A DNA stretch of 64,000 nucleotides from Entomomonas sp. E2T0 (lineage in GTDB: Bacteria > Pseudomonadota > Gammaproteobacteria > Pseudomonadales > Pseudomonadaceae). Numbering within the stretch: the first letter of the stretch is position 1; each line of letters begins with the position of its first letter. The notes beneath the pieces were generated by a model. It did not search any database, had not been told where the DNA came from, and saw nothing but the letters and a program-made list of their open reading frames with translations. Location: contig NZ_CP094972.1 in NCBI RefSeq assembly GCF_025985425.1, positions 2,356,001-2,420,000 on the forward strand, read 5' to 3'. This document shows, in pieces, positions 9,425 through 18,206 of the stretch. Both the position numbers and the translations under genes were made by a program.

Positions 9425-10588
9425 TTATAAGTGTGGGATAGTGCTGGGAATAAGAATATCTTGATTAACTTGGTTGATATCAGTTAGGCCACAAAAGGCC
9501 ATGCTTAGATCAAGCTCATTGCGGATAATGTCTAAACACTTGGTAACACCTGCCTCTCCCATAGCGCCTAAACCATAAAGATAGGCTCGGCCTATCAATG
9601 TTCCTTGCGCCCCTAAGGCAATAGTTTTTAGTACATCTTGCCCTGATCTAATACCACTGTCTAACCATACCTCTGTGGAAGAATTTTTTAAAGCTTCAAC
9701 AATAGAGGGTAAGACCTGAATGCTTGAGCAAGCACCATCAAGCTGGCGGCCACCATGATTGCTGACAATAATAGCATCAGCCCCTGACTCAGCAGCAATT
9801 TTGGCGTCTTCATCATCTAAAATACCTTTAACAATCAGTTTGCCACCCCATGCTTTTTTTATCCATTCTAAATCTTTCCAACTTAGGGTAGGGTCGAATT
9901 GTTGGCTTGTCCAAGAAAATAGAGAGCTAGGGTCATCTATCCCTTTAACATAACCAACAATATTACCAAAAGAGCGACGTTTAGTTTTTAGCATTTTCCA
10001 ACACCAAGCTTGTTTAGTTAGAAGATTGAGCCAGTTTTTTAAAGTAGGTTTAGGTGGCACAGATAAACCATTTTTTAAATCTTTGTGGCGTTGACCTATT
10101 ATTTGTAAGTCTAAAGTGACCATTAGTGCATCACAACCAGCCGCTTTAGCTCTATCTATAAGACTTAGCATAAAGTCTCTATCACGCATTACATAGAGTT
10201 GGAACCAGAAGGGTTTTGCTACATGGGTAGCAATATCTTCCATAGAACAGATACTCATAGTAGAAAGGGTATAGCGACAGCCAAAGTTAGCTAATGCCCT
10301 AGCCGCTAGTATTTCGCCATCTGGATGAACCATCCCAACTAAACCTGTTGGAGATATAGCTACGGGCATAGTCATATCTATACCTAGCATACTTCTTTTA
10401 AGGGTGCGTCCTTCCATATTGCGAGCTACTTTTTGGCGTAGTTTTATTTTTTGAAAGTCTTCTGTATTGGCTTTATAGGTAGATTCTGTCCACGAACCTG
10501 AATCTACATAATCATAAAACATCTTAGGTACACGACGTTTAGCAATAACACGTAGGTCTTCGATATTAGTTATGACAGTCACTTTCAT
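9425..10588 (-). CDS. FMN-dependent L-lactate dehydrogenase / alpha-hydroxy-acid oxidase (LldA/LldD family)
   Basis: The enzyme oxidises an L-alpha-hydroxy acid, most likely L-lactate, to the keto acid and passes electrons to the respiratory chain. The 387-residue TIM-barrel protein shows FYDYVDSG near the N-terminus, LSTMSICS, QLYVMRDR, TLDLQIIGQRHKD, the catalytic lysine in LIVKGIL and the catalytic His/Arg in SNHGGRQLDG, then a C-terminal FMN-phosphate segment (DSGIRSGQDVLKTIALGA). The overall shape is closer to Pseudomonas LldA than to E. coli LldD, from memory. No lactate permease or LldR regulator is adjacent, so the natural substrate is not proven. Confidence 0.86.
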   Translation of the reverse strand: MKVTVITNIEDLRVIAKRRVPKMFYDYVDSGSWTESTYKANTEDFQKIKLRQKVARNMEGRTLKRSMLGIDMTMPVAISPTGLVGMVHPDGEILAARALANFGCRYTLSTMSICSMEDIATHVAKPFWFQLYVMRDRDFMLSLIDRAKAAGCDALMVTLDLQIIGQRHKDLKNGLSVPPKPTLKNWLNLLTKQAWCWKMLKTKRRSFGNIVGYVKGIDDPSSLFSWTSQQFDPTLSWKDLEWIKKAWGGKLIVKGILDDEDAKIAAESGADAIIVSNHGGRQLDGACSSIQVLPSIVEALKNSSTEVWLDSGIRSGQDVLKTIALGAQGTLIGRAYLYGLGAMGEAGVTKCLDIIRNELDLSMAFCGLTDINQVNQDILIPSTIPHL

Positions 10589-10947
10589 TACCTTATATTT
10601 AATGTTTACTATTGTGATAGATAAACATAATAGATAGTTTTTATGTGGATTAGTTTTATACTAAGTTTAATTTAGATAAAATGTAATTAACAGCAATAAA
10701 AAATATGCATTTTCTGGGTTAATAGCCACCTAGTTATAGCTTTAACAAAAAAATAATATAAGAATAAGGTGTTTTTTTAACAAGAAGACATGATAGTAAT
10801 TCAATTCGTTTAATTAATAACTATCAGCTGACATTGCTTTAATAAGTTTTTTAAATCAAATGGTTATGTTTATTTTAAAATCTTTTAAGCTATTTTTAAG
10901 ATAATTTGTTAAAATCCGCGCTATTTTTAAAATTAATAAGGTTAATG
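10589..10947. other. Divergent intergenic region between the lactate dehydrogenase gene and lysP
   Basis: This 359-base, very AT-rich gap must carry both divergent promoters. Just before lysP the elements GATAAT (near 10900) and TTAAAAT (near 10910) are possible -10 hexamers, but no -35 partner is convincing. I see no hairpin, operator dyad or small gene in it. Confidence 0.5.
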
Positions 10948-12423
10948 ATGACTCAGGCAACAACAAATAATAAAACCTCATTAAAGCGATCATTAAAAGC
11001 ACGTCATCTATCTATGATAGCCATTGGGGGCTCTATAGGTACGGGGCTATTTGTTGCATCAGGAAAAACCATTGCACAGGCGGGCCCTGGTGGTGCTTTA
11101 TTGTCCTATATTGTTGTAGGCATAATGGTTTACTTTATTATGACCAGTTTGGCAGAATTAGCTTCTTTTATGCCAACCCCAGGCTCGTTTGCCACTTATA
11201 GTGCAGAGTATGTGGATGAAGGCTTTGGTTTTGCAATGGGGCTTAACTATTGGTATAACTGGGCAGTAACCATTGCGGTTGACCTTGTTTCGTTGCAATT
11301 GGTAATGGCTTATTGGCTACCTGATGTAGCAGGGTGGAAGTGGAGTGCTATCTTCCTGCTGATTATGTTTTGGCTAAACTATATTTCTGTAAAAGGATTT
11401 GGTGAGGCAGAGTTCTGGTTTTCATTAATTAAAGTGGTCACTGTGGTTGTGTTTATTGTACTAGGGTTATTAATGATCTTAGGCATTATGCAGGGTGGCG
11501 ATACAGGTGGCTGGAAAAACTGGACGATGGGCGATGCCCCGTTTGTAGGAGGGTTCTCCGCCATAATAGGGGTAGCCATGATTGTTGGCTTCTCGTTTCA
11601 AGGAACAGAGTTAGTAGGTATTGCAGCCGGTGAGTCAGAGAATCCAGGTAAAAATATTCCGATTGCAATCCGTCGTATTTTCTGGCGTATTTTATTATTT
11701 TATGTATTTGCTATCTTTATTATTAGCTTTTTAATTCCTTATACAGACCCACGCTTATTAAGCAATGCAGAATCTGATATCGCAGTAAGTCCATTTACGT
11801 TGGTATTCCAACATGCTGGTTTATTATCAGCTGCTACAGTAATGAATGCAGTTATTTTAACAGCAGTACTTTCGGCAGGTAATTCGGGAATGTATGCATC
11901 ATCACGGATGCTCTATGCACTGGCTCGCGATAGAAAAGCACCTGCTATTTTTGCCCGTTTATCAAGCAACGGTGTACCACGTAATGCACTACTTGCGACT
12001 ACCTTAATTGCCATGTTGTGTTTCTTAACCTCGATGTTTCAAAGTCAAGAGGTCTATGGATGGTTATTAAGTATTTCAGGTATGACAGGCTTTATTGCTT
12101 GGTTAGGTATTGCTATCAGCCACTATCGTTTTAGAAAAGGTTTTGTAAAGCAAGGCTTAGATTTATCTAAACTACCTTATAAGGCAGGTTCTTTCCCCTT
12201 TGGACCTATATTTGCCTTTATTATTTGTATGATTATTGTAATAGGGCAAGATTATCAAGCATTTTGGGCTGATAATATAGACTGGAAACGAGTGATTTCT
12301 ACTTATATTGGATTGCCCTTATTCTTTGCTATTTGGTTAAGTTATAAATTCATTAAGAGAACTAAATTTGTTCGTTATGAAGAAATGAAATATCCAGAGT
12401 TTAGAGAAGAAGATGAGAAGTAA
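10948..12423 (+). CDS. lysP: Lysine-specific permease LysP
   Basis: This is an amino-acid:proton symporter of the APC superfamily with about twelve transmembrane helices, 491 residues, close to the 489 of E. coli LysP. Long conserved blocks match LysP: ELKARHL-type start (SLKARHLSMIAIGGSIGTG), NYWYNWAVTIAVDLVS, GFSFQGTELVGIAAGES, LTAVLSAGNSGMYASS and the C-terminal FVRYEEMKYP. A frame extension to 10906 exists; I choose ATG 10948 because TAAGG lies six bases upstream, whereas ATG 10945 is too close. It imports lysine and, in enterics, also acts as a co-sensor for CadC; no cad genes are seen here. Confidence 0.93.
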   Translation: MTQATTNNKTSLKRSLKARHLSMIAIGGSIGTGLFVASGKTIAQAGPGGALLSYIVVGIMVYFIMTSLAELASFMPTPGSFATYSAEYVDEGFGFAMGLNYWYNWAVTIAVDLVSLQLVMAYWLPDVAGWKWSAIFLLIMFWLNYISVKGFGEAEFWFSLIKVVTVVVFIVLGLLMILGIMQGGDTGGWKNWTMGDAPFVGGFSAIIGVAMIVGFSFQGTELVGIAAGESENPGKNIPIAIRRIFWRILLFYVFAIFIISFLIPYTDPRLLSNAESDIAVSPFTLVFQHAGLLSAATVMNAVILTAVLSAGNSGMYASSRMLYALARDRKAPAIFARLSSNGVPRNALLATTLIAMLCFLTSMFQSQEVYGWLLSISGMTGFIAWLGIAISHYRFRKGFVKQGLDLSKLPYKAGSFPFGPIFAFIICMIIVIGQDYQAFWADNIDWKRVISTYIGLPLFFAIWLSYKFIKRTKFVRYEEMKYPEFREEDEK

Positions 12424-12440
12424 TCATTTGTATGATTAAT

Positions 12441-12467
12441 AAAAAAGCACCTTAAAGGTGCTTTTTT
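12441..12467. terminator. Bidirectional terminator between lysP and dnpA
   Basis: The stem GCACC/GGTGC with a five-base loop is flanked by six A residues on the left and six T residues on the right, so it works in both directions. It lies between the convergent genes lysP and the PIG-L deacetylase gene. Confidence 0.88.
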
Positions 12468-12471
12468 GTGT

Positions 12472-13902
12472 TTACTGCCTAGGTTTTACCCAAAATAGTT
12501 CATGGCTACGTACTGCCTTACGGAAGAATTCATTTTCACCTGCTGGTGGATGTTCGCGTTCAGTGATAAGCGATTGAATTAAACGGCGTAAGCGTCTTTT
12601 AATCGATAAGGGTGGTTGTAGATCATGTTCCATCGCTAACGCCATTGCTTTATTAAGCTGGGTTTGCTTACTCAGTACAGGACTCCATAGCGCATAAGCA
12701 GGTAATGGGTCTACAGCAGGTGGCAGAGCAATGCCTTTATAAGCAGGCCCCATTGGCCAACGATCATTATCATGCAAATGATTAGCATACAGTAATTGCG
12801 TGCTAGGTTGCCAAGTGGTTGTTTGTAATACTTCTTCTACCAATAAGCTTGCTTCTACATGGTCTTCATGAGGGTCTAGTTGTGGATGAGGCATGATAAT
12901 AACTTCGGGCTTAAAGTGCTCAATTAACAAAGTAAGATCATTCTTTAAATTATGCCATGTGGCTAAACCATCGTTATCACTAGGTAGTGGTAAGGAGTTA
13001 AATAGACGAACTAGGCGCGTATCTGTTTCACCAGACTCTTTTGAACCAAAAGATTGCTCAGGTTGCTGGTGCATAGCTTTTAATTGTAAGCAATAATAAC
13101 CCAATTGGACACTGTTACTAGGATTAACACCACCCCATAAAGGAATTGCAATACTATCCCAACTTCTTAAACGTCCTTTGAGTTGAGCTGCTTCTTGTTT
13201 AGTTAGGTTAAGCGTTTGTTGATAATATTCAGCCTCAATTTCGCCTTGGGTAAGGGTGATAATACTGGCATCTGAGCATTGACTATATTGTCCAAAGGCA
13301 GCCAGCTCAGCATCATCAGCATGAGGTGCAATAACCATCATACGTTGTTGGCTGTAGTCGGGATTAGTAAAGCCATAAAGTATTAATTCACCTTTAATAT
13401 GGCAGTGCTTAGTGGAAATTGAAATAGTGCCTTGCTGTAATTCATCAGCTAGACCTGATAAATTAATATAGCGTAACCCTTGTACACCTCGTTCAAAATC
13501 TTGTCGATCAGTGAGTTGATTGGTTTTAATAATAACTTGTGGGTCTAATAAGTGACCCATAAAAGAGGTTTTTAAGTTAACAGCCAGAAAAAGTGTATCT
13601 AAGTTATCAGGTAAATTATCTAAATCAATTTGCAAGGTATCTTGTTGTAATTGTGCCGCGACTGTAAAGGTATTGGCAGGGAAGTTATAAAGATAATCTT
13701 GTTTCGGTGAGTAAAATAAATGATCAGCTAACCATGCTTCATGGATAATCCAAATACCAATAATGATAAATGGGATAAAGCAAGCCAAGAAGGGAACAAA
13801 AAAACAAGCAATAATCCAAGCCAGTAAATAGATAGCAAACCCTATTAGGATTAATCGTTTCTTTTGCCGATGTTTTTTTAATAACTGCTGTTTTTTACTC
13901 AT
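12472..13902 (-). CDS. dnpA: PIG-L/LmbE-family de-N-acetylase, DnpA-like
   Basis: The 476-residue protein has two N-terminal transmembrane helices (about residues 15-55), a beta-rich middle domain and a C-terminal PIG-L deacetylase domain with the zinc motif APHADDAE (near 192) and the second ligand motif DPHEDH. Such enzymes remove N-acetyl groups from amino sugars of glycolipids. Architecture, length and the neighbouring mig-14 gene match DnpA (PA5002), a de-N-acetylase linked to antibiotic persistence in P. aeruginosa; the target sugar is unproven. The start codon overlaps the last base of the upstream mig-14 stop codon, so the two genes are translationally coupled. Confidence 0.8.
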   Translation of the reverse strand: MSKKQQLLKKHRQKKRLILIGFAIYLLAWIIACFFVPFLACFIPFIIIGIWIIHEAWLADHLFYSPKQDYLYNFPANTFTVAAQLQQDTLQIDLDNLPDNLDTLFLAVNLKTSFMGHLLDPQVIIKTNQLTDRQDFERGVQGLRYINLSGLADELQQGTISISTKHCHIKGELILYGFTNPDYSQQRMMVIAPHADDAELAAFGQYSQCSDASIITLTQGEIEAEYYQQTLNLTKQEAAQLKGRLRSWDSIAIPLWGGVNPSNSVQLGYYCLQLKAMHQQPEQSFGSKESGETDTRLVRLFNSLPLPSDNDGLATWHNLKNDLTLLIEHFKPEVIIMPHPQLDPHEDHVEASLLVEEVLQTTTWQPSTQLLYANHLHDNDRWPMGPAYKGIALPPAVDPLPAYALWSPVLSKQTQLNKAMALAMEHDLQPPLSIKRRLRRLIQSLITEREHPPAGENEFFRKAVRSHELFWVKPRQ

Positions 13903-14804
13903 TAATTAATAATTCCTACAGCCACACGATTACACCAACGGTCTTTATATTCTCTATCTGCTCTACCAAAGGAATAGCGTAACGTTTTATTCAGTTTATT
14001 GGCTTGTTCCCACGCTTGTTGTAAATTCACAAAGCTTAATACACTGCCTGGGCTAAAAGTTCTTTCTTGTGGGTCTACGCCACCATTTACATATTCAATA
14101 CTAAGCCATTTAGGTGATTCTACTTGGTATAAAACCTGTATGGCTATTGGATTATCTTCTAAGAAGATAACAGAACCCACCATAAACTCACGCAGTAAAG
14201 TAAATACTTCTTTTTGAGTGGCTGCACTAGGTACTTGGAAATTCCAACGTTTAAAAAATAGCTCACAATAGATAGTGGCTAATTGTTCAGCAGAGAAATC
14301 TTGAATAGGCTTAATAACTCCACCTGTTTCTTCTAGTAAACGTAATTCACGGCGTTGGTTATATCTAAATTTCTTAGAATATTCTTCAGAAGCCCTCGCT
14401 ATTGCTAACTGATCTTTTTGTGTTTTCCAGTTAGTTATTTGCGGCTGATTAAGTGTGGAAAGATAGCGTGCCTTATGGCGCAAAGTAATTTGGCTATTTT
14501 CTGCAAATGGCAGAATAATTTCAGCATTACCAAGGTCAAACAAACCACGTTTACCTTGCTTTTTTAGTTGATCTCGAGAAAGTGCTAGTGAGTCTCCCCA
14601 ACAAGCAATAGCACCCACTAATTGCCCCTCTTGTTGCCAACCAAGATAACGTACAGGGATATTGGCAAATTTAGATAGTTTATCAATAATAGTAGGGTGT
14701 GTGGCTACACTACCACCATAGGTTTGCCATATTTGTTCATAACGAGTAGCATCAATTTCATGCCAGCCACGTTCGCGAAACCATTGAAACTTATTCAGCA
14801 ACAC
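13902..14804 (-). CDS. mig-14: Mig-14 family antimicrobial-peptide resistance protein
   Basis: The 300-residue protein resembles the Mig-14 family, including a GNAT-like C-terminal half (FFKRWNF, IALQVLYQVE-like segment, ending SFGRADREYKDRWCN). Mig-14 of Salmonella and its Pseudomonas homologue are inner-membrane-associated proteins needed for resistance to cationic peptides and polymyxin; the biochemical activity is unsettled. It has no signal peptide, so a cytoplasmic or peripheral location is likely. It is the first gene of a two-gene unit with dnpA, the same order as in P. aeruginosa (PA5003-PA5002) by recollection. The alternative label is a FemAB/GNAT-fold transferase of unknown substrate. 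Confidence 0.78.
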   Translation of the reverse strand: MLLNKFQWFRERGWHEIDATRYEQIWQTYGGSVATHPTIIDKLSKFANIPVRYLGWQQEGQLVGAIACWGDSLALSRDQLKKQGKRGLFDLGNAEIILPFAENSQITLRHKARYLSTLNQPQITNWKTQKDQLAIARASEEYSKKFRYNQRRELRLLEETGGVIKPIQDFSAEQLATIYCELFFKRWNFQVPSAATQKEVFTLLREFMVGSVIFLEDNPIAIQVLYQVESPKWLSIEYVNGGVDPQERTFSPGSVLSFVNLQQAWEQANKLNKTLRYSFGRADREYKDRWCNRVAVGIIN

Positions 14805-14902
14805 TGCTTTTTCCTTTAATAAATAGTGCAGTTATTTTAACATGATATTAATTAATAGGCTTTAATCTTACTAGCTGAAAGAATAGAGAAGAGGTGATTT
14901 GT

Positions 14903-15832
14903 TTGCTTAATAAAATAACAACCTATTTAATTGTTGGTTCCTTAGGTACTGGTAAAACTAGCTTGATCCAACAATTATTAAAACAAAAACCAAGCAATGA
15001 GCAGTGGGCTGTATTAATTAATGAGTTTGGTAGAGTTGGTGTTGATAAAGCGTTGTTAGGCGAGCAAGCAGTTACTATTAGTGAAATAGCGGGCGGTTGT
15101 ATTTGTTGTACTGGTGGTGCGCCTTTTCAAGTAGGGTTGAATAGATTATTAAAAGAGTCTAAACCTGATGTGCTTTTTATAGAATTATCGGGATTAGGCC
15201 ATCCTCTACAAGTACAAAAACAATTGCAAGCCGAGCCTTGGAACAAGGTTTTAACATTGTATCCCTTGCTACAAGTAGTAGAAGCCAAACAGTTATTAGC
15301 AGATTTTCAACCTTATAACAGTGCAGGATTATTATTAGTTAATAAATCAGAACAGCTTACTAAGCAGCAGCAACAAGCGATAAATAAACAATTTGCACCG
15401 TTTAATCTGTATTGGACAACGCAAGGCTATCTACCCTTATCTTATTTACCTAAACAGCCCTTAGTTGAGCAATTATCACAACAACAAATATATATTGTTG
15501 ATGGTGAGGATGAGCAAAAAAGACAACTGGCAGAGGGCATTGTTTGCCATATTCAAGATCAACTTGAAGGATGGTCTATCGGTTGGCAGTTTGAGCCATG
15601 CTATTGTTTTGATAAGATAAAATTAGATAACTGGTTAAAGCAATATCAATGGCTACGGGCAAAGCTAGTGGTACATACTAATCAAGGTTGGCTATCTGTT
15701 AATGCCGTTGCTGAAGATATACCTGCTTGGCAAGCAACAGAATGGCGTAAAGATAGCCGTTTAGAACTTATCTTTGCTACTAAACAAGCAGAGCAAATGT
15801 TGATAGATACCTTATTAAGTACTATCAGTTAA
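14903..15832 (+). CDS. CobW/COG0523-family G3E GTPase, putative metallochaperone
   Basis: A G3E-family P-loop GTPase with Walker [10 protein letters not shown], the Walker B/switch region INEFG, the metal-binding CxCC motif in GGCICCTGG, a Glu-Leu-Ser-Gly switch and the base-recognition NKSEQ. A CobW C-terminal domain follows (from about residue 215). COG0523 proteins deliver Zn, Co or Fe to client enzymes; without an adjacent Zur box or client gene the metal cannot be assigned. There is no ATG: GTG 14894 and TTG 14903 are both possible. I favour TTG 14903 because GAGG lies eight bases upstream. The 3' end overlaps the convergent ypfJ by eight bases. Confidence 0.82.
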   Translation: MLNKITTYLIVGSLGTGKTSLIQQLLKQKPSNEQWAVLINEFGRVGVDKALLGEQAVTISEIAGGCICCTGGAPFQVGLNRLLKESKPDVLFIELSGLGHPLQVQKQLQAEPWNKVLTLYPLLQVVEAKQLLADFQPYNSAGLLLVNKSEQLTKQQQQAINKQFAPFNLYWTTQGYLPLSYLPKQPLVEQLSQQQIYIVDGEDEQKRQLAEGIVCHIQDQLEGWSIGWQFEPCYCFDKIKLDNWLKQYQWLRAKLVVHTNQGWLSVNAVAEDIPAWQATEWRKDSRLELIFATKQAEQMLIDTLLSTIS

Positions 15833-16673
15833 AAGTATTACAACTACTTACTTTGCCGCTATCAAACCCTGTTTTAAACCATGTATAACGTTGTTCTGAT
15901 GTGCCATGAGTAAAGCTATCAGGAATTACACGGCCCTGCGCCTGTTTTTGTAATCTGTCATCGCCAATAGCCATTGCTGCATTTAGGGCTTCTTGTAAGT
16001 CATTAGGGTCTAAAATATTTTCATTTTCCATATAATGTCCCCAAACACCTGCTAAACAATCTGCTTGTAACTCTAATTTAACTGATAATTTATTTTGCTC
16101 TACTTCACTGCGGCCTCGTTGCATAGCACGCATTTTATCGGTGATACCTAATAAATGCTGTACATGGTGGCCAACTTCATGGGCAATAACATAACCTTGG
16201 GCAAAATCACCACCAGCTCCAAAGCGTGTTTTCATTTCTTCATAAAAAGAAAGATCAATATAGACCGTACTATCCGTTGGGCAATAGAAAGGCCCCATAA
16301 CAGATTGCCCCACACCACAACCAGTGCGAGTAGCACCACGGTAAAGCACGAGTTTAGGATCGGTATATTGTTTACCCATCTGTTGAAAAATAGTGGTCCA
16401 CGTATCTTCTGTAGTGGCTAACACCACAGAAGTAAATTGAGCCATTTCATTATCGCGGGGCGTATCTACTGGTTGCTGTTGAGTAGCTACAGGAGAAGAT
16501 TGGCCTGTTAATAACGGTGTAAGGTCTATACCGTAGTAACCTGCTACAAAGACTATAACGATAACAGCAATGCCTAGTTTGCCACGGGGTAGACTAAAGC
16601 CAGTCATAGGCATAGATTGATCTGAACGACGATCTTCAATATTGTCACTTTCTCGACGATTTTTCCAACGCAT
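15825..16673 (-). CDS. ypfJ: YpfJ-family neutral zinc metallopeptidase
   Basis: The 282-residue protein starts with the family-typical [16 protein letters not shown], then a single transmembrane helix (about residues 33-48) and a large periplasmic domain. The zinc motif HEVGHH (within [12 protein letters not shown]) and a downstream acidic segment ELQADCLAG, the usual third ligand region, are intact. The family is annotated as putative neutral zinc metallopeptidases; the substrate is unknown. It is convergent with and slightly overlaps the CobW-type GTPase gene. Confidence 0.88.
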   Translation of the reverse strand: MRWKNRRESDNIEDRRSDQSMPMTGFSLPRGKLGIAVIVIVFVAGYYGIDLTPLLTGQSSPVATQQQPVDTPRDNEMAQFTSVVLATTEDTWTTIFQQMGKQYTDPKLVLYRGATRTGCGVGQSVMGPFYCPTDSTVYIDLSFYEEMKTRFGAGGDFAQGYVIAHEVGHHVQHLLGITDKMRAMQRGRSEVEQNKLSVKLELQADCLAGVWGHYMENENILDPNDLQEALNAAMAIGDDRLQKQAQGRVIPDSFTHGTSEQRYTWFKTGFDSGKVSSCNTFN

Positions 16674-16836
16674 ATAAAATATTCAAAATAACCAATAAAA
16701 TTGGTTTATTATGAGGAAAGTATTTAATAAAATGCAACTAGCTTTTAATCTAACAAATTCCTTACTGTGTTTTAAAAAGGTTTGTTAAATAGCATTTGGT
16801 TTGATCTCTACTTTCTATTCAAAGGAATCCCTTTAC

Positions 16837-17529
16837 ATGTCTTGTACTAGTCCTGTTATTGTTGCCTTAGACTTTTCGACTGTTGAAGATGCTATTAATT
16901 TAGCTAAACAATTAGATCCTACAAAGTGTCGTGTAAAGATAGGGAAGGAGTTATTTACAGTCACAGGCCCCAAAATTGTTGAGGAATTACAAAAATTAGG
17001 ATTTGAAGTATTTTTAGATTTAAAATTCCATGATATCCCTAATACCACTGCAATGGCTGTTAAAGTAGCCGCTTCTATGGGCGTATGGATGGTGGATATT
17101 CATTGTGTGGGTGGCTTGGCTATGATGCAAGCTTGCCGTAATGTACTAGATCAAATGAACAGTAAAACATTGCTAATAGGTGTTACTGTTTTAACCAGTT
17201 TAGGTGTTGAAGATTTACAGCAATTAAGTATTACTAAAACACCAGAGCAACAGGTATTGAGTTTGGCTCAATTAGCCGCTGAAGCTAGGTTAGATGGTTT
17301 AGTAAGTTCTGCGCAAGAGGCTAGGGCATTAAAAGTAAACTTCCCTCAGTTAAAGTTAGTGACACCAGGTATTAGACCTGTTGGTTCAAGTAAAGATGAT
17401 CAGCAGCGTATTGTTACCCCAGCACAAGCCATACAAGATGGTTCAGATTATTTAGTGATTGGTCGTCCTATTACTAAGGCAGTTAATCCTACCCAAGCAT
17501 TAGAAGATATTTTAATTAGTTTAAAGTGA
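16837..17529 (+). CDS. pyrF: Orotidine 5'-phosphate decarboxylase
   Basis: PyrF catalyses the last step of UMP synthesis, decarboxylating OMP. The 230-residue protein has the N-terminal ALDF strand, the KIGKELFT phosphate/ribose segment, the catalytic Asp-x-Lys-x-x-Asp array in DLKFHDIPNT and the C-terminal phosphate gripper TPGIRP and VIGRPITKA. The frame could begin at TTG 16801, but ATG 16837 follows AAAGGAAT and gives the family's usual start. It is monocistronic; a hairpin follows. Confidence 0.95.
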   Translation: MSCTSPVIVALDFSTVEDAINLAKQLDPTKCRVKIGKELFTVTGPKIVEELQKLGFEVFLDLKFHDIPNTTAMAVKVAASMGVWMVDIHCVGGLAMMQACRNVLDQMNSKTLLIGVTVLTSLGVEDLQQLSITKTPEQQVLSLAQLAAEARLDGLVSSAQEARALKVNFPQLKLVTPGIRPVGSSKDDQQRIVTPAQAIQDGSDYLVIGRPITKAVNPTQALEDILISLK

Positions 17530-17590
17530 TTTTGATTATTGTTTTCTTTATTTGACTAGAATTTATGTAGCTATAGGTTCTAGTTCTTAG

Positions 17591-17628
17591 ATAAGACTGT
17601 TTTAAATTAATTAAAACAGTCGTCTTAT
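17591..17628. terminator. Long hairpin between convergent pyrF and the zinc-ribbon gene
   Basis: GACTGTTTTAA pairs perfectly with TTAAAACAGTC around a five-base loop. The outer ATAAGAC/GTCTTAT arms can extend the stem with a three-base bulge. It lies in the 102-base gap between two convergent genes. There is no strong T run, so it may terminate weakly in both directions or protect 3' ends. Confidence 0.55.
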
Positions 17629-17631
17629 ACG

Positions 17632-18192
17632 TTAGCGAATGGCTGAATAAGGATCTTCTGCTATTAAATAGGCAAGCATAGCTGCACGTTTATCTTGCTT
17701 ATCTAACCATGTGCGGAAAGTTTTTAATTGTTGATAAGCTTCTTTACCAAATTGATGTTGATAAAGCTCCTCAAATGTTTTAGAGGCTAGCTCTTCACGA
17801 ATGTGTTTTTGATAAGGTTCTGTAAAAATACTATTTAGTTTATGGCTTAAGCCTTGTTGTTTTAAGAGCACCCATTCGCCTTTATCCAACCAAATGGCAT
17901 TAGCTGCCGTACTTAAATCAATTTTGTGAGTGCTTTTACTTGAAATACGGTATTTAGTCATTAATGTGCCTGTAACAGGGCAGATTAATGCATGGCTACT
18001 TTCATCCGCTTCAATGGTGGTATTAGTGTGAGTTTCATCTGTAGTAGCGGCAAATTTAGTAACGCTTTGCCAACTTAAGTAGTCTATCAGCAATAACCAA
18101 TTACCACCGCAATGATTACAGGTTTGACAAGGAAGAAATTCTTCCAGTTGCGAATATTTTAATTCGCCTTGTTGGCAACTTGGGCATTTCAT
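17632..18192 (-). CDS. Zinc-ribbon (zf-TFIIB type) protein with a degenerate second ribbon
   Basis: The 186-residue protein starts with an intact zf-TFIIB ribbon: CPSC at residues 3-6 and CQTCNHCGGNWLL at about 22-34. A second ribbon-like unit (about residues 70-113) keeps the framing residues CPVTGTLMTKYRI and IWLDKGEW but lacks the usual C-terminal Cys pair. The rest is helical. The function of such proteins is unknown. The start is ATG 18192 rather than ATG 18207, because AGGAG lies seven bases upstream of it, in the bases just past the ppsR stop codon. That places it in an operon with ppsR. Confidence 0.72.
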   Translation of the reverse strand: MKCPSCQQGELKYSQLEEFLPCQTCNHCGGNWLLLIDYLSWQSVTKFAATTDETHTNTTIEADESSHALICPVTGTLMTKYRISSKSTHKIDLSTAANAIWLDKGEWVLLKQQGLSHKLNSIFTEPYQKHIREELASKTFEELYQHQFGKEAYQQLKTFRTWLDKQDKRAAMLAYLIAEDPYSAIR

Positions 18193-18206
18193 TAGTAAAC
18201 TCCTCA

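Noticed and set aside
14821-14893. Possible Zur-type operator before the COG0523 GTPase gene
   Set aside because: Only a loose AT-rich partial palindrome is present; it does not match a Zur dyad well enough.
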